A stretch of 27,727 nt of DNA from Proteobacteria bacterium SPGG2 (GCA_001643475.1 LXTK01000087.1:1-27727); one strand, 5' to 3'; positions 15,276-25,005 are shown, numbered from the stretch's first letter. The notes: a model not told the origin generated them from the sequence alone. Program-made: numbers and translations.

Positions 15276-15306
15276 AATATTCTCAATATTGCATGGAGTT
15301 TGTTAA

Positions 15307-15930
15307 ATGAGAACCAGCCTTTATGCACTATTATTTCTTACCTTGTCGTTAGTTTCCTACAGCAGCGAAGCCGGCTTTGAGGTGGGCAAGCACTACGTCG
15401 AGCTTGGTGTAGCTCAACAGGTCAGTGCCGATGGCAAGATAGAAGTGCGCGAATTCTTCTGGTACGGCTGTCAGCACTGTTACCGACTAGAGCCTTTTCT
15501 AGAGGCATGGCTTGAGAAGCGTCCCCCCGATGTTGCCTATGTACGCACCCCCGGAGTGGCTAGACGTTGGATTTCTCATGCCAAGGCCTACTATGCGTTT
15601 GAGGCGCTCGGGATCACCGAGAAGGTGCACCGTCCATTCTTTGATGCAATTCACAAAGGTGGCCAAAAGCTAGAGGATGAGTCGAGCATCAAAGCCTTTC
15701 TTGCAGACTACGGTGTCGACGGTGAAACCTTCGCGAACGCCTTTAATTCGTTCGGTGTTCGCACGCAAGTACAAAAGGCGAAACAGCTAAACTTTCGGTA
15801 CGCGGTTGAGTCAGTTCCCAGCATAACTATCGGCGGAAAATACAAGACCTCGGCCAGCATGGCCGGTGGCGAACAGCAGCTCATGCAAGTGATAGATCAC
15901 CTAATCGAAAAGGTCCGCCAACAACGCTAA
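15307..15930 (+). CDS. dsbA: Thiol:disulfide interchange protein DsbA-like
   Basis: A periplasmic DsbA-type oxidoreductase of 207 residues that introduces disulfides into exported proteins. A signal peptide (about residues 1-22) precedes FEVGKHYVELG. The active site is FWYGCQHCYRLEPF, Cys55-Gln-His-Cys58, and the cis-proline loop is SVPS (Pro171). The classical DsbA dipeptide is Pro-His, so Gln-His is a departure that may tune redox potential. A GGAG lies 8 bp before the ATG. The gene is convergent with the cyclase remnant at 15958-16060, and the remnant's frame runs back over the dsbA 3' end. Confidence 0.93.
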   Translation: MRTSLYALLFLTLSLVSYSSEAGFEVGKHYVELGVAQQVSADGKIEVREFFWYGCQHCYRLEPFLEAWLEKRPPDVAYVRTPGVARRWISHAKAYYAFEALGITEKVHRPFFDAIHKGGQKLEDESSIKAFLADYGVDGETFANAFNSFGVRTQVQKAKQLNFRYAVESVPSITIGGKYKTSASMAGGEQQLMQVIDHLIEKVRQQR

Positions 15931-15957
15931 TGCAGTTAAGGCGTAGCGACGAGTCTT

Positions 15958-16060
15958 TCCGTCGATGCGTACCCTCTTCATCTTCACCGGTAAGGCTGCT
16001 GTAACCCGCCACATTCGCATACAGAATCGCGGCGAGTTTGCGCGGTAGACGTTCTTCCAT
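15958..16060 (-). pseudogene. N-terminal remnant of a third class III cyclase gene
   Basis: From ATG 16058-16060 the frame reads MEERLPRKLAAILYANVAGY, then SSLTGEDEEGTHRR. It is nearly the same as the first 34 residues of the intact cyclase at 16063-17850. Homology ends near 15958 and the frame continues without relation into the dsbA 3' end. The metal-binding Asp of the first motif (YADVAGYS) is Asn here. It starts only 2 bp after the stop of the intact gene, so it is a broken tandem paralogue. Confidence 0.85.
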
Positions 16061-16062
16061 GT

Positions 16063-17850
16063 TTAGTCCGCAAAACCCGCTTTGCGCAGGCCATCTACTA
16101 ACAGGGTATTGTGCTCGGGCATCTTGTAGAGAGTCATTGCACCACTAAGGATACTTGGAATGAAATCAGGGGCAAAAGCCTTGAGCTCTTGCGCATGGCG
16201 AGCTGCGTCGGCGGGGTCATCGGTGTAGGCGCAACACGCAATCATCAACGCGCGGCGAATCGGCGCTTTAGTGCCCATTTGAACTGCCAGCAATCCCCAT
16301 TTTTTTGCTCCCTCAAAATCACCTTCTGCGAAGCTCGCCTGCAACAGCGCCAGATAGGCGTCTCCTAGCCACAAATCCAAATCGCGTGGACTTAGTCTCA
16401 GCCCTAACTCAGCGTGCTCCCTCGCCTCCTTGGTCAGTCCCGCTAGAGATTCGCCCCAGGCCATGACAACCAGATTCATGGCGAAGTTAGGATTGAGTGA
16501 GAATGCCCGACCATAGTCAGCGATGGCGGCATCAAATTCACGGCGAAAGGTATGGACGATTCCACGTACCATGTATGCCTTCGGGTTCGACGAGTCCATT
16601 TGAATGAAGCGCTCAGTAATATCCCAAGCGCGCGCTAAACTCTCATCCGGGTCAGGACCCCAACGGTAGAGATATTGCATTGCATAGGCATATGCTTGTA
16701 TCCAGAGCGCGAGCGTATTTCTTGGATCTATATCCAGCGCCGCTTGTGCACCCTCGATGGTTTCCTCTATAAGTTTAGGACTTCCACTACGAGCCCAATC
16801 ATAGAAAAGCGCTTGCGCTTTCAAAGATAATTCATATGAAGTTAAGTTGGCAGCGGGCAATCCGCGACCTCGCTCTACCTCAGCAATCTCAATTTGCGGT
16901 GCAATGCTACCGACGATATTACGAGTGATCTCATCCTGAAGCTCGAAGATGTCATCCGTGCTCCCGTTATAACGTTCCGCCCAGATATGAGTGGCCATTT
17001 CCGTATCTAGTAGCTGGGCGTTAATGCGCAAGCGATTCCCAGCTCGTCGAACACTGCCTTCCAGTATATATCGCACACCAAGCTCCCGCGCTATGGACTT
17101 GACGTCTATCGATTGACCTTTGAACGCGAAAGAAGAGTTCCGCGCGATCACAAACAGGCTGGAGAAACGCGATAACTCGGTGATGATGTCTTCGGTTATT
17201 CCATCGCTAAAATACTCCTGCTCCGGATCGCCGCTCATGTTGTCGAACGGCAACACGGCAATGGAGGGTTTGTCTGGAAGCTCCAGAGCTGACTTTTCTG
17301 GTGATATCACTTTCTGCTCTTCCCTTGGCTCCATCAGCACGCGATAGGCGCGCACGGGCTCGGTAATGTTCTTGACTTGCTGCTCGCCCATGAATTCATA
17401 GTCATGCGGCAACTTCTTACCAATAGCGGTTCTGACAGACTCGGAGATACATATACCACCGGCATCGGCCAGACTCTCAAGCCTTGCTGCGACATTGACG
17501 CCATCACCATAGATATCGCCACGATCCACAATGACTTCGCCAAGGTTCAAACCGATTCGGAATTCAACCCTACGATCTTCGGGTAGATCAGTGTTTGGTT
17601 CGCGCAGCTGTTGCTGGATGTCGACGGCGCAAGCGAGCCCGTTCGATACGGTCGAAAAATCGGCAAGCACGGCGTCGCCGGCATAATGCACGACATTGCC
17701 ATCGTGGCTGTTGATGGTCTCGGCAATAAGGTCGAGACACCTACTTAACCGGCGATGGGTACCCTCTTCATCTTCACCGGTAAGGCGGCTGTAACCCGCG
17801 ACATCGGCGTAGAGAATCGCGGCCAGCTTTCGATCTAGTTTTTTATCCAT
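16063..17850 (-). CDS. Class III nucleotidyl cyclase with TolB-like and TPR domains
   Basis: A 595-residue protein with an N-terminal class III adenylate/guanylate cyclase domain: AAILYADVAGYSRLTGEDEE (metal Asp16), HYAGDAVLADF (Asp59) and GVNVAARLESLADAGGICIS. A TolB-like region follows from about residue 196 (SIAVLPFDNMSGDPEQEYFS), then TPR-like helices to the end. This architecture is common in proteobacterial and rhizobial cyclase families and would make cAMP (or, less likely, cGMP) in response to an unknown cytoplasmic signal. There is no membrane segment. It lies 12 bp downstream of the larger cyclase gene, so the two are cotranscribed. Confidence 0.92.
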   Translation of the reverse strand: MDKKLDRKLAAILYADVAGYSRLTGEDEEGTHRRLSRCLDLIAETINSHDGNVVHYAGDAVLADFSTVSNGLACAVDIQQQLREPNTDLPEDRRVEFRIGLNLGEVIVDRGDIYGDGVNVAARLESLADAGGICISESVRTAIGKKLPHDYEFMGEQQVKNITEPVRAYRVLMEPREEQKVISPEKSALELPDKPSIAVLPFDNMSGDPEQEYFSDGITEDIITELSRFSSLFVIARNSSFAFKGQSIDVKSIARELGVRYILEGSVRRAGNRLRINAQLLDTEMATHIWAERYNGSTDDIFELQDEITRNIVGSIAPQIEIAEVERGRGLPAANLTSYELSLKAQALFYDWARSGSPKLIEETIEGAQAALDIDPRNTLALWIQAYAYAMQYLYRWGPDPDESLARAWDITERFIQMDSSNPKAYMVRGIVHTFRREFDAAIADYGRAFSLNPNFAMNLVVMAWGESLAGLTKEAREHAELGLRLSPRDLDLWLGDAYLALLQASFAEGDFEGAKKWGLLAVQMGTKAPIRRALMIACCAYTDDPADAARHAQELKAFAPDFIPSILSGAMTLYKMPEHNTLLVDGLRKAGFAD

Positions 17851-17862
17851 ATTTACTGGATG

Positions 17863-20800
17863 TTATTCCAATCCTGCGAGCAGCGTCTTCGCATCGTTCA
17901 AATCGGGCGTATCGAACCCTTCGGTGAACCAGCTGTAAATGGGTTCGAGAAGTTCGCGCGCCTCTTTTGGTTTGCCTTTTTGTTGCCAATATCTGGCAAG
18001 GCTGAGGGCGGCGCGTAGTTCAAGCGATTTGGCGCCTAGTTCGCCCGCGATCCCAATCGCTTGACGGAAACAAATATGGGCAGCGTCCTTTGCATCGGAT
18101 CGCTGCAAAGAATGCAGTTCTCCCGCCAGCCGATAGATCTCTGCTTCCCAAAAACGCTCCTCGCTGCGTGCTACATGTGCTTTGGCTTCGTCCAGTGTCT
18201 CGGCCGCTAGCTCAAACTCCTTGCCATCGATGTAGAGTTCTGCAAGCAATGCCAGGTGTAAGGATCTAAAGACCTTTCCCTGTTCGGCGCCAAGATAGTC
18301 CAGGCCCTCACGCAACATAGAGATGCCGGCCTCTCTTTCTCCGCGTTTGCCCATAGCCCAGCCTGAACAAATACGTGCCCAAGCTATGTCCATGGGTGAG
18401 CATTGTTGTTCCATCAATTCATTGGCGAATACTTCGGCCGCGCGCGCGTCGCGCCCCATCACCGCCGGCTGTGCCCCGGCCCAGGTCAACGCCCAGGTCA
18501 GACTGCTGGCATGATTCAATTCCCGCGCATAGGCGACAGCTTGCGCATTATCGCTCGATGCTTGTTCGGGGTACCCCGACAACCAGCGTTCGTACCCACG
18601 GATGACCAAGGTCGCTGCTCGCAGATCGATTCCGTAGTGAAAGCGGTAGTCACTGTGTTGGTCTGGGTCATACCAATCTAATATCTTATTGGCGACGGTC
18701 TGTACCGTTGCAATTTCGCCCATCGCTAACGTGGGCCATAAACGTAGAAAATGACCGATGCCGACATCATCGAAACGGTAGATCGCAGCGTCACGAGGGC
18801 CACCTTGTTGCTCGGCAAGGCTGATCATTTGGGTCGCGATGGCGAGGGCGGCGCGATAATCGGCTCTTATCCACCGAATGACCCGTTCCTGGCGTAGTAC
18901 GTGGAGCAGCGCATCGGTCTTACCCAGTGACTCGCACAGTTCGCGCGCCCGCGCGGTGGCCTTCACCGTTTCTTCCGAACCCCAGCCGATCGCGGTGTTG
19001 AGTGAATTACCGAGCCCTATTTGAAACTGTACTTCTTGCTCATCTCTGTGCGTTGAAACCGGCAGGGATCCTAGCACCGCTAGCCCTCGGTTGAAGTGTC
19101 CAACTGCCTCGCGATGGGCAGACCGTTCCGCCGCGTGGGTTCCGGCCTGTAGCCAGTATTCGACCGCTTGCTCACCCATTCCCGCTTCGGTTGCATGTTG
19201 CGCCAGCAACTCGGGCGCGGCTGATTCCGTTGCTTCGAGTGCTTCTACCAGACGTGCGTGGATTTGTTGTCGTTTGCTCTTGAGCAAGCTCTCGTAGGCT
19301 GCATCTCGCACTAACGCGTGTTTGAACTGGTATGTGGCATCCGTTGCCAAACCTCGCCGATATACCAACTCCGCTTCGATGAGCTTTACCAGCGCCGCCT
19401 GCAGTTCGCTGTCCGACAATGGCGATACCGCACTCAGTATTGAGTGAACAAATTCACGGCCGATACAAGCGGCCATTTGCGCGACTTCTTTAACCGGCTG
19501 TAATCGGTCAAGCCGTGCCATCAGTGAATCGTGTAATGAGGTTGGAATCGACAAACTGCTCAACGGACCTTCAAGTTCAAATGTTGTGTCGGTTTCTTTT
19601 AGCAGCCCGGATTCGAGAATTGTCTTAGTCAGCTCCTCAACAAACAACGGCACACCATCGGTTTTAGCCACAATCTCATCGAGTAATTCATCCGGCAGGG
19701 TTTTATTGTTGGTCAGCCGAGCGACAATACTGCTAATGTGTTCACGCCCCAAACGATTAAGCATCAACCGCGTCACGATAGGATGACCACCAAAACCATG
19801 CTCAAAGGTTGCTCTCGCCGTCACGAGTATCAGTACAGGTGCATCCGTTATTGCATCAAGAAACAGGTCAATCAGCTCTTGGGTAGTCGGATCAATCCAG
19901 TGTGCATCTTCCAGAATAAACAACACAGGGTTTTGTTCGGATAAACCCACTAACTGATCGACAAGTGCTTGCAACGTGCACGCTCGTTTTTGTTGTGGTG
20001 TCAGATCTAGGGCGCCATAGCGCCCTTCACCGTCAAGTCCAATCAAGGTTGCCATCAATGCCGATTGTTCGGCATTTATATCGCCGGCTTGGCGCAGCAA
20101 AGCGTCGAGTTTGTCGAAGCGTGTATCTAAATCATCCGCGGGCGTAATGGCAGAGGCCAAGATAAGTTGTCGAGTAGCGGGGTAGAGCGCGCTGTCGCTG
20201 TGATACGGCGAGCACTGATAGTTGATGCGGTAATGGCTGTCCTCCGCTACCGCATCAATCATCGCCCGCGTGATCCGCGACTTACCAATACCGGCTTCAC
20301 CCGTGAGTAGCACAAGCTGTCCTTCGCCTGCTTTGGCGAGCCGCCAACGCTCGGCCAATAGCGCGATTTCTTGTTCGCGGCCAACGATCGGTAACAGGTG
20401 TTGCCCGCTGCGTGCGGCAAAGCGACTTTCGATAGATCGTTCGCCGATAACGGCGTAAGCTGAGATCGAATTGTCGAATCCCTTCAGACGTTGTTCACCA
20501 AGGTCGTTATAGTCAAACACATCACCGCACAGCCGGTGCGTACTTTCAGCGATTACCAACTGATCGGGTTCGGCTAATCCCTGCAGGCGTGCGGCAAGAT
20601 TGGGTGTCTCCCCCATCACGACTTGCTCGCGCGATGAGGCTTCGCCAATTGTTTTACCGACAACGACTAACCCGGTCGCGACACCGACTCGGGTTTGTAA
20701 CGTGAGATTCTCTCTTGGCTTGAGTTGACCGACCCGCTCGATAATTTCGAGACCCGTGCGCAGCGCGCGTTCCGCATCATCTTCGTGGGCTTGTGGATAA

Positions 20801-21246
20801 CCAAAGTACACCAACATGCCGTCGCCCATGAAGCGGGCAATGTAGCCCTCGTATCGACTAATGATCCCAGCACAAGCATCTTGGTAAGTGCGAACGATGT
20901 CGCTGAGATCTTCCGGGTCGTATTGCGCCGACAGCGCGGTTGACCCCACCAGATCACAGAACATGACCGTTAGCTGACGTCGTTCGGCTTCAGTGGTTGC
21001 GGTCGGTTCAACCGCTTCAGGCGTATCGCTCTTTTTATCTGTTCGGAATTCGGCGATCGCCTTGAGGATTTGTTTTCGATGGCCCAGCGAAGTAACCCCA
21101 AGTTCCTTAAGGTCGTCATTGGTCAGGTCCGGGAGCAGGGTTAGGTCAAGGTCGTTTTCGCGAAACAGCGTCACATACTCGGCGAGCCCGATACTATGCA
21201 ACCACATTTCGATATCGTTCGACCCTGAGGTGATCATCGCTGTCAC
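17863..21246 (-). CDS. SAM-domain class III cyclase with AAA-type ATPase and TPR regions
   Basis: A 1127-residue multidomain protein. Residues about 10-68 form a SAM (sterile alpha motif) domain (WLHSIGLAEYVTLFRENDLD). Residues 90-270 are a class III cyclase domain with VMFCDLVGSTALS (Asp98) and ARFMGDGMLVYFGYP (Asp142). A predicted STAND/AAA-like ATPase follows, with VGREQEI, the Walker A loop GEAGIGKS (316-323) and a Walker B-like ILEDAHWID. The C-terminal half is TPR-like. It may produce cyclic nucleotide in response to a signal sensed by the ATPase-TPR part. Start choices are the ATG at 21246 or the in-frame ATG 9 bp later. tRNA-Arg ends 26 bp upstream. Confidence 0.92.
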   Translation of the reverse strand: MTAMITSGSNDIEMWLHSIGLAEYVTLFRENDLDLTLLPDLTNDDLKELGVTSLGHRKQILKAIAEFRTDKKSDTPEAVEPTATTEAERRQLTVMFCDLVGSTALSAQYDPEDLSDIVRTYQDACAGIISRYEGYIARFMGDGMLVYFGYPQAHEDDAERALRTGLEIIERVGQLKPRENLTLQTRVGVATGLVVVGKTIGEASSREQVVMGETPNLAARLQGLAEPDQLVIAESTHRLCGDVFDYNDLGEQRLKGFDNSISAYAVIGERSIESRFAARSGQHLLPIVGREQEIALLAERWRLAKAGEGQLVLLTGEAGIGKSRITRAMIDAVAEDSHYRINYQCSPYHSDSALYPATRQLILASAITPADDLDTRFDKLDALLRQAGDINAEQSALMATLIGLDGEGRYGALDLTPQQKRACTLQALVDQLVGLSEQNPVLFILEDAHWIDPTTQELIDLFLDAITDAPVLILVTARATFEHGFGGHPIVTRLMLNRLGREHISSIVARLTNNKTLPDELLDEIVAKTDGVPLFVEELTKTILESGLLKETDTTFELEGPLSSLSIPTSLHDSLMARLDRLQPVKEVAQMAACIGREFVHSILSAVSPLSDSELQAALVKLIEAELVYRRGLATDATYQFKHALVRDAAYESLLKSKRQQIHARLVEALEATESAAPELLAQHATEAGMGEQAVEYWLQAGTHAAERSAHREAVGHFNRGLAVLGSLPVSTHRDEQEVQFQIGLGNSLNTAIGWGSEETVKATARARELCESLGKTDALLHVLRQERVIRWIRADYRAALAIATQMISLAEQQGGPRDAAIYRFDDVGIGHFLRLWPTLAMGEIATVQTVANKILDWYDPDQHSDYRFHYGIDLRAATLVIRGYERWLSGYPEQASSDNAQAVAYARELNHASSLTWALTWAGAQPAVMGRDARAAEVFANELMEQQCSPMDIAWARICSGWAMGKRGEREAGISMLREGLDYLGAEQGKVFRSLHLALLAELYIDGKEFELAAETLDEAKAHVARSEERFWEAEIYRLAGELHSLQRSDAKDAAHICFRQAIGIAGELGAKSLELRAALSLARYWQQKGKPKEARELLEPIYSWFTEGFDTPDLNDAKTLLAGLE

Positions 21247-21272
21247 ATCCTGTCCCTGTTGTTGTTCAGGTC

Positions 21273-21349
<77 letters not shown>

Positions 21350-21501
21350 GACCACAAAAGGATACGCGTGAGCGCCAAACGCGTCTATCTGAAGCCCGTA
21401 GCAGCGGCTGCTAGATCCATTCGAGCCTGCCCCCATGGCGCAGCCAATGCTGTTGGCTGGTCTGCAATTTCAGATATACTTGCAGTTCTTGATTTCAGAT
21501 T

Positions 21502-21515
21502 CGCCCGACCGGGCG
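21502..21515. promoter_or_regulatory. Interrupted palindrome upstream of cytochrome c5
   Basis: CGCCCG-AC-CGGGCG is an exact inverted repeat with a 2-bp centre, about 38 bp before the cytochrome ATG. It lies in the leader/promoter region, so it could be an operator or a leader hairpin. No regulator can be named. Confidence 0.35.
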
Positions 21516-21552
21516 GTAATTTATTATTGTGACTGTGAAGGATTGATCAGCC

Positions 21553-22074
21553 ATGACCATGACCCATGTGAGTATTAGTGACCGTGTTTTTGTCAAAAAC
21601 TTCGCCATGCTGCTCGGCGTATTGGTGGCGATGACCTTTGTTCTATTCGTCTTAGCGCAAATGGTGGCGGCGCAACTGCCGACCGAAGACACAGCCGAGA
21701 TGCAGGCGAAGATGCAGGCAAAGAAAGATGCGCTGGCCGAACGAATCAGCTCGGTCGGTCAGCTGGTGGTTGCCGGTGGTTCAGGCAGCACCGGGGGCAC
21801 GACCCAAGTAGCGAGTGCCGCTGTCGATGGCAAGGCGACCTACGATACGACTTGTGCCGTGTGTCATGTAGCGGGTGTTGCCGGTGCGCCTAAGTTTGGT
21901 GACAAGGCCGCGTGGACACCTCGAATCGCCCAGGGGATTGACACGCTCTACCAACATGCGATCAACGGTTTTCAGGGCACCGTTGGTTTTATGCCCGCCA
22001 AGGGCGGTAATGCCAGTCTCGCCGATGACGCGGTCAAAGCGGCAGTCGATCATATGGTGAAAGAATCTCAATAG
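21553..22074 (+). CDS. Membrane-anchored cytochrome c5 family protein
   Basis: A 173-residue class I c-type cytochrome of the c5 type. An uncleaved-looking N-terminal membrane anchor (NFAMLLGVLVAMTFVLFVLA) is followed by a linker, then the haem-binding CAVCH motif in YDTTCAVCHVAGVAGAPKFG. The axial Met is in VGFMPAKGG, typical of c5/c555. The protein faces the periplasm and probably shuttles electrons to a terminal oxidase or peroxidase. The start at 21553 has GAAGGA about 10 bp upstream, rather far. An alternative ATG lies 6 bp later. A strong terminator follows at 22096-22126. Confidence 0.94.
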   Translation: MTMTHVSISDRVFVKNFAMLLGVLVAMTFVLFVLAQMVAAQLPTEDTAEMQAKMQAKKDALAERISSVGQLVVAGGSGSTGGTTQVASAAVDGKATYDTTCAVCHVAGVAGAPKFGDKAAWTPRIAQGIDTLYQHAINGFQGTVGFMPAKGGNASLADDAVKAAVDHMVKESQ

Positions 22075-22095
22075 ATTGACCTTTTGCGGGGATGA

Positions 22096-22126
22096 GAAAA
22101 GCGGCCGTTGGCCGCTTTTCTTTTTT
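22096..22126 (+). terminator. Rho-independent terminator after cytochrome c5
   Basis: GAAAAGCGGCC, a 3-base loop and GGCCGCTTTTC form an 11-bp perfect stem, followed by six T residues. It lies 22 bp after the cytochrome stop. Confidence 0.92.
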
Positions 22127-22309
22127 GTCTCAAGCCAACAATACATCGTCGCTGAGATTCTCCAAGCGATCGATGCAATAATACCCACCACGATTCTGGT
22201 ATGCGCAACTCGCCGTATCAGCACGGAGCTGACCGGAAGCACTATTTTGGCGCCCTGGCCAAGGCAGGCTTACCGGAGTGACCTACCGGTCAAACAGCAC
22301 TGGGTGTGA

Positions 22310-23332
22310 CTAGCCGTTCCGATACAGGTAGCTGTAGGCGTTGATGGCGGGGACGCCGCCGAGATGGGCGTAGAGAACCTTAGAGCCTTTGGGAAAGAAA
22401 CCCTTGCCCACGAGATCGATCATCCCTTGCATAGACTTACCTTCATAAACGGGGTCGGTCATCATGCCTTCCATGCGCGCGCACAGACGCATGGCGTCAT
22501 TCGTCTCGTCTGACGGCACGCCGTAGGCCGGGTAGGCGTAGTCTTCATTTAAGATCACATCGTCGGCGGTGATTGCTTTGTCCAACCCGATCTTCTCGGC
22601 CGTGTTCTGGGCGATGCGCAAGATCTGGGCATGGGTCTGTTCGGGCGTGCCCGATGCATCAATGCCGATGACATTGCGCGCCCGACCATCCGCGGCAAAA
22701 CCAACCACCATGCCGGCTTGAGTGGAACCGGTGACCGAACAGACGACGATGTAATCGAACTTAAGGCCGAGTTCTTGCTCTTGGGCACGTACTTCATCGG
22801 CGAAACCGGCGTAGCCAAGCCCACCCAGCGGATGGTCCGAGGCACCGGCCGGAATCGCATAAGGCTTGCCGCCTTTTGCCTTGACGTCCTCGAGCGCCCT
22901 TTCCCAGCTTTCTCGAATGCCGATGTCGAAACCCACATCTACCAACTCTACGTGGGCGCCCATGATGCGTGACAGCATGATATTGCCGACCCTATCGTAG
23001 ACCGCGTCGTTAAACGGCACCCAGGCCTCCTGCACCAGCCGACATTTCATGCCGATCTTCGCCGCCACCGCCGCCACTTGACGAGTATGGTTGGACTGCA
23101 CACCGCCGATGCTTACCAGCGTATCGCAGCCCTGGGCGATCGCATCGGGAACCAGGTATTCGAGCTTTCTGACCTTGTTGCCGCCAAAGGCGAGTCCGCT
23201 ATTGCAATCGTCGCGTTTCGCATAGAGCTCAACCGCACCGCCGAGACGCTGTGAAAGCCGCTCTAGTTTCTCGATAGGGGTTGGACCAAACATCAGCGGG
23301 TAGCGTGGAAACTTCTGTTCGAGGTTGAGCAT
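22310..23332 (-). CDS. acdS: 1-aminocyclopropane-1-carboxylate deaminase
   Basis: A PLP-dependent enzyme of 340 residues that opens the cyclopropane ring of ACC, the plant ethylene precursor, to give 2-oxobutanoate and ammonia. The PLP lysine is Lys53 in [14 protein letters not shown], and Ser80 lies in [12 protein letters not shown]. Residues that separate real ACC deaminases from D-cysteine desulfhydrases are conserved: Tyr270 (AYPAYGVP), Tyr296-Glu297 (DPVYEGKSM) and Leu324 (YAHLGG). Glu and Leu at the last two positions are those of the characterised Pseudomonas enzyme. Upstream on the minus strand is an AAGG-type ribosome binding site. No Lrp-type acdR regulator lies in the window. Confidence 0.95.
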   Translation of the reverse strand: MLNLEQKFPRYPLMFGPTPIEKLERLSQRLGGAVELYAKRDDCNSGLAFGGNKVRKLEYLVPDAIAQGCDTLVSIGGVQSNHTRQVAAVAAKIGMKCRLVQEAWVPFNDAVYDRVGNIMLSRIMGAHVELVDVGFDIGIRESWERALEDVKAKGGKPYAIPAGASDHPLGGLGYAGFADEVRAQEQELGLKFDYIVVCSVTGSTQAGMVVGFAADGRARNVIGIDASGTPEQTHAQILRIAQNTAEKIGLDKAITADDVILNEDYAYPAYGVPSDETNDAMRLCARMEGMMTDPVYEGKSMQGMIDLVGKGFFPKGSKVLYAHLGGVPAINAYSYLYRNG

Positions 23333-23381
23333 AAGACAGCCTTCGGTAACGATGAACTAAGAAGTGGTCTCAAGTGTGTTG

Positions 23382-23588
23382 CTATGTTTCTCCACAAATG
23401 TAACTGCCATCAAAGCATTCCTTATCATAGAGCGTGGGTTCCTCTAAGTAACTAATTACACGTGCGCGAAAGACCTTGGTAGGTCCATCGTCTGGCCAAA
23501 AAGGCGACTGAGCTGGATCCAAAACTTCCGAGTGCTCAGACCAGTCTCGGTTGGATTCACCTATGGCGCAAAGAGCATGATGTAGCAA
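23382..23588 (-). CDS. Possible short secreted-protein fragment
   Basis: The 362-bp gap between acdS and the secreted pair holds only this frame. It is open on the minus strand from a TTG. Reading further upstream gives a signal-like LALAASPS stretch but no ATG before an in-frame stop. The protein-like part (DWSEHSEVLDPAQSPFWPDD, then FRARVISYLEE, and the Cys-bearing end KECFDGSYIC) may be the tail of a decayed exported protein. I do not recognise it. Confidence 0.25.
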   Translation of the reverse strand: MLHHALCAIGESNRDWSEHSEVLDPAQSPFWPDDGPTKVFRARVISYLEEPTLYDKECFDGSYICGET

Positions 23589-23694
23589 GCTCGGCGATGC
23601 GGCGAGCGCTAGAGCCGGACCGTATCTATTGGGGGAGCGTAAAATGACGCGCCTCGCTCAAACAAGCATATATCTCATCACGCCGGGAGGCATT

Positions 23695-25005
23695 ATGTCA
23701 GCCCGTAGTCTCGTCTTTGTCGCAGTGCTCAGCGCCTTTTTCATGATGCATGCAGTCGTCTCTAATGCACAAGACTGTGTTGGAGAATGTCAATGGGACC
23801 CGTGCCATTGGCAGCAGCGTCTTAATGGGACTTGTGCCCACCCTCTATATGACGATCCCAATACCTATTTCGAGGAAGAAGCCAAAAGGCGTTTTGATGA
23901 TATGCGCACGCGCGAGACGTCCTGCTCTGCTCGGCGTAATGGCATCCATGGGAAGCCTAGTAGCTATAAGATACTCTATGGTCAGCCAGGACTGCTGTGC
24001 GTAACGCCTACAAGTTATCCATTTTTTGGCCCCACTCCTGCCATTGAGTTTTATTATGCAGACGGTTCCCGGTGTCACCTCAGTTATATGAGCATAGATC
24101 CTGTCTGTGATCTCACACCGTTAAGTACGAAACTCCTGCTATCGCCGTTGGAGGGCGATCCAGAGAGCGACCAAATATTGACGTCTATTGAACCGAGCAA
24201 AACAACCAATACGCTTCTCGTCAAGGTCATCAATAAGAAGACCCGCGAGATCATTCCAAATGTAGATATCAAGCTCGAGCTAGATGTCACGAAAGATAGC
24301 GGCGGTCACATCCATGCCGTGCATAATCCTATCGTCACCACTAACACAAAGGGGAAACTACAATCTCCCAATAGCCAAACCACACCTGATGAAGCCATCT
24401 TCGGCACCCTCGAAGGCAATACTGGAGATCAAGGCTTGCAGTTCACATATGAAGCGCCGAAACCTGCCGGTGATATCGTGATTACCGGATCATGCACCAG
24501 TCAATATTGTAAACAAATAGGACCGAATACCCTGTGGGTTGGTATAAAGGGACTAAGGAAGGCTCAACCGTCAACCAGCCCACTGTATCCCTACGATGTG
24601 CTGCCGTGCGGATCGGCGAAACATACGGAATGCACCTATCTCACGGGTAAGGCAAATAGTTTGCTTGCAAGACTTGCCGGCAAGTTTCCTGGCGCTTCGC
24701 CCGGAATTAGATTGCGCATAGGAGACGCCAGTCTTGAGCGGGCTGGTCTGTTTGATATTGGTGGTGGCTGGACAATTCCTGCCAGCCATCACTACGCACA
24801 ACACCATCAAGGTAAAGCTGTCGATATTTATGTAAGCCCAATACTGCACCTTGATCCTACTGATATTGACTACATGATGCCATTTCTTGCAATAGCGACA
24901 AACCTTGGCATGTCGGTTAGACCACTTAGATTAGCGCCCGCAGAGCTTGAAGATCAGAAGTTTCAACCCATATATTTCCATGTTTATATTTGGAGGGTCA
25001 GTTGA
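23695..25005 (+). CDS. Secreted protein with Ig-like region and M15/LAS-like C-terminal motif
   Basis: A 436-residue protein counted from the ATG at 23695, chosen for GGGAGG upstream and the signal peptide MSARSLVFVAVLSAFFMM ending near NAQ. A Cys-rich segment follows (DCVGECQWDPCHW). Residues about 170-280 look like a bacterial Ig-like fold (TNTLLVKVINKKTREIIPNV, GGHIHAVHNP). The C-terminus has SHHYAQHHQGKAVDIYV. Here H370-x-x-G-x-A-x-D377 fits the HxxGxAxD metal site of LAS/M15 peptidases, and a further His429 near the end (IYFHVYIW) could be the third ligand. A peptidoglycan peptidase or similar hydrolase is plausible but inferred. The next gene overlaps its stop codon. Confidence 0.78.
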   Translation: MSARSLVFVAVLSAFFMMHAVVSNAQDCVGECQWDPCHWQQRLNGTCAHPLYDDPNTYFEEEAKRRFDDMRTRETSCSARRNGIHGKPSSYKILYGQPGLLCVTPTSYPFFGPTPAIEFYYADGSRCHLSYMSIDPVCDLTPLSTKLLLSPLEGDPESDQILTSIEPSKTTNTLLVKVINKKTREIIPNVDIKLELDVTKDSGGHIHAVHNPIVTTNTKGKLQSPNSQTTPDEAIFGTLEGNTGDQGLQFTYEAPKPAGDIVITGSCTSQYCKQIGPNTLWVGIKGLRKAQPSTSPLYPYDVLPCGSAKHTECTYLTGKANSLLARLAGKFPGASPGIRLRIGDASLERAGLFDIGGGWTIPASHHYAQHHQGKAVDIYVSPILHLDPTDIDYMMPFLAIATNLGMSVRPLRLAPAELEDQKFQPIYFHVYIWRVS

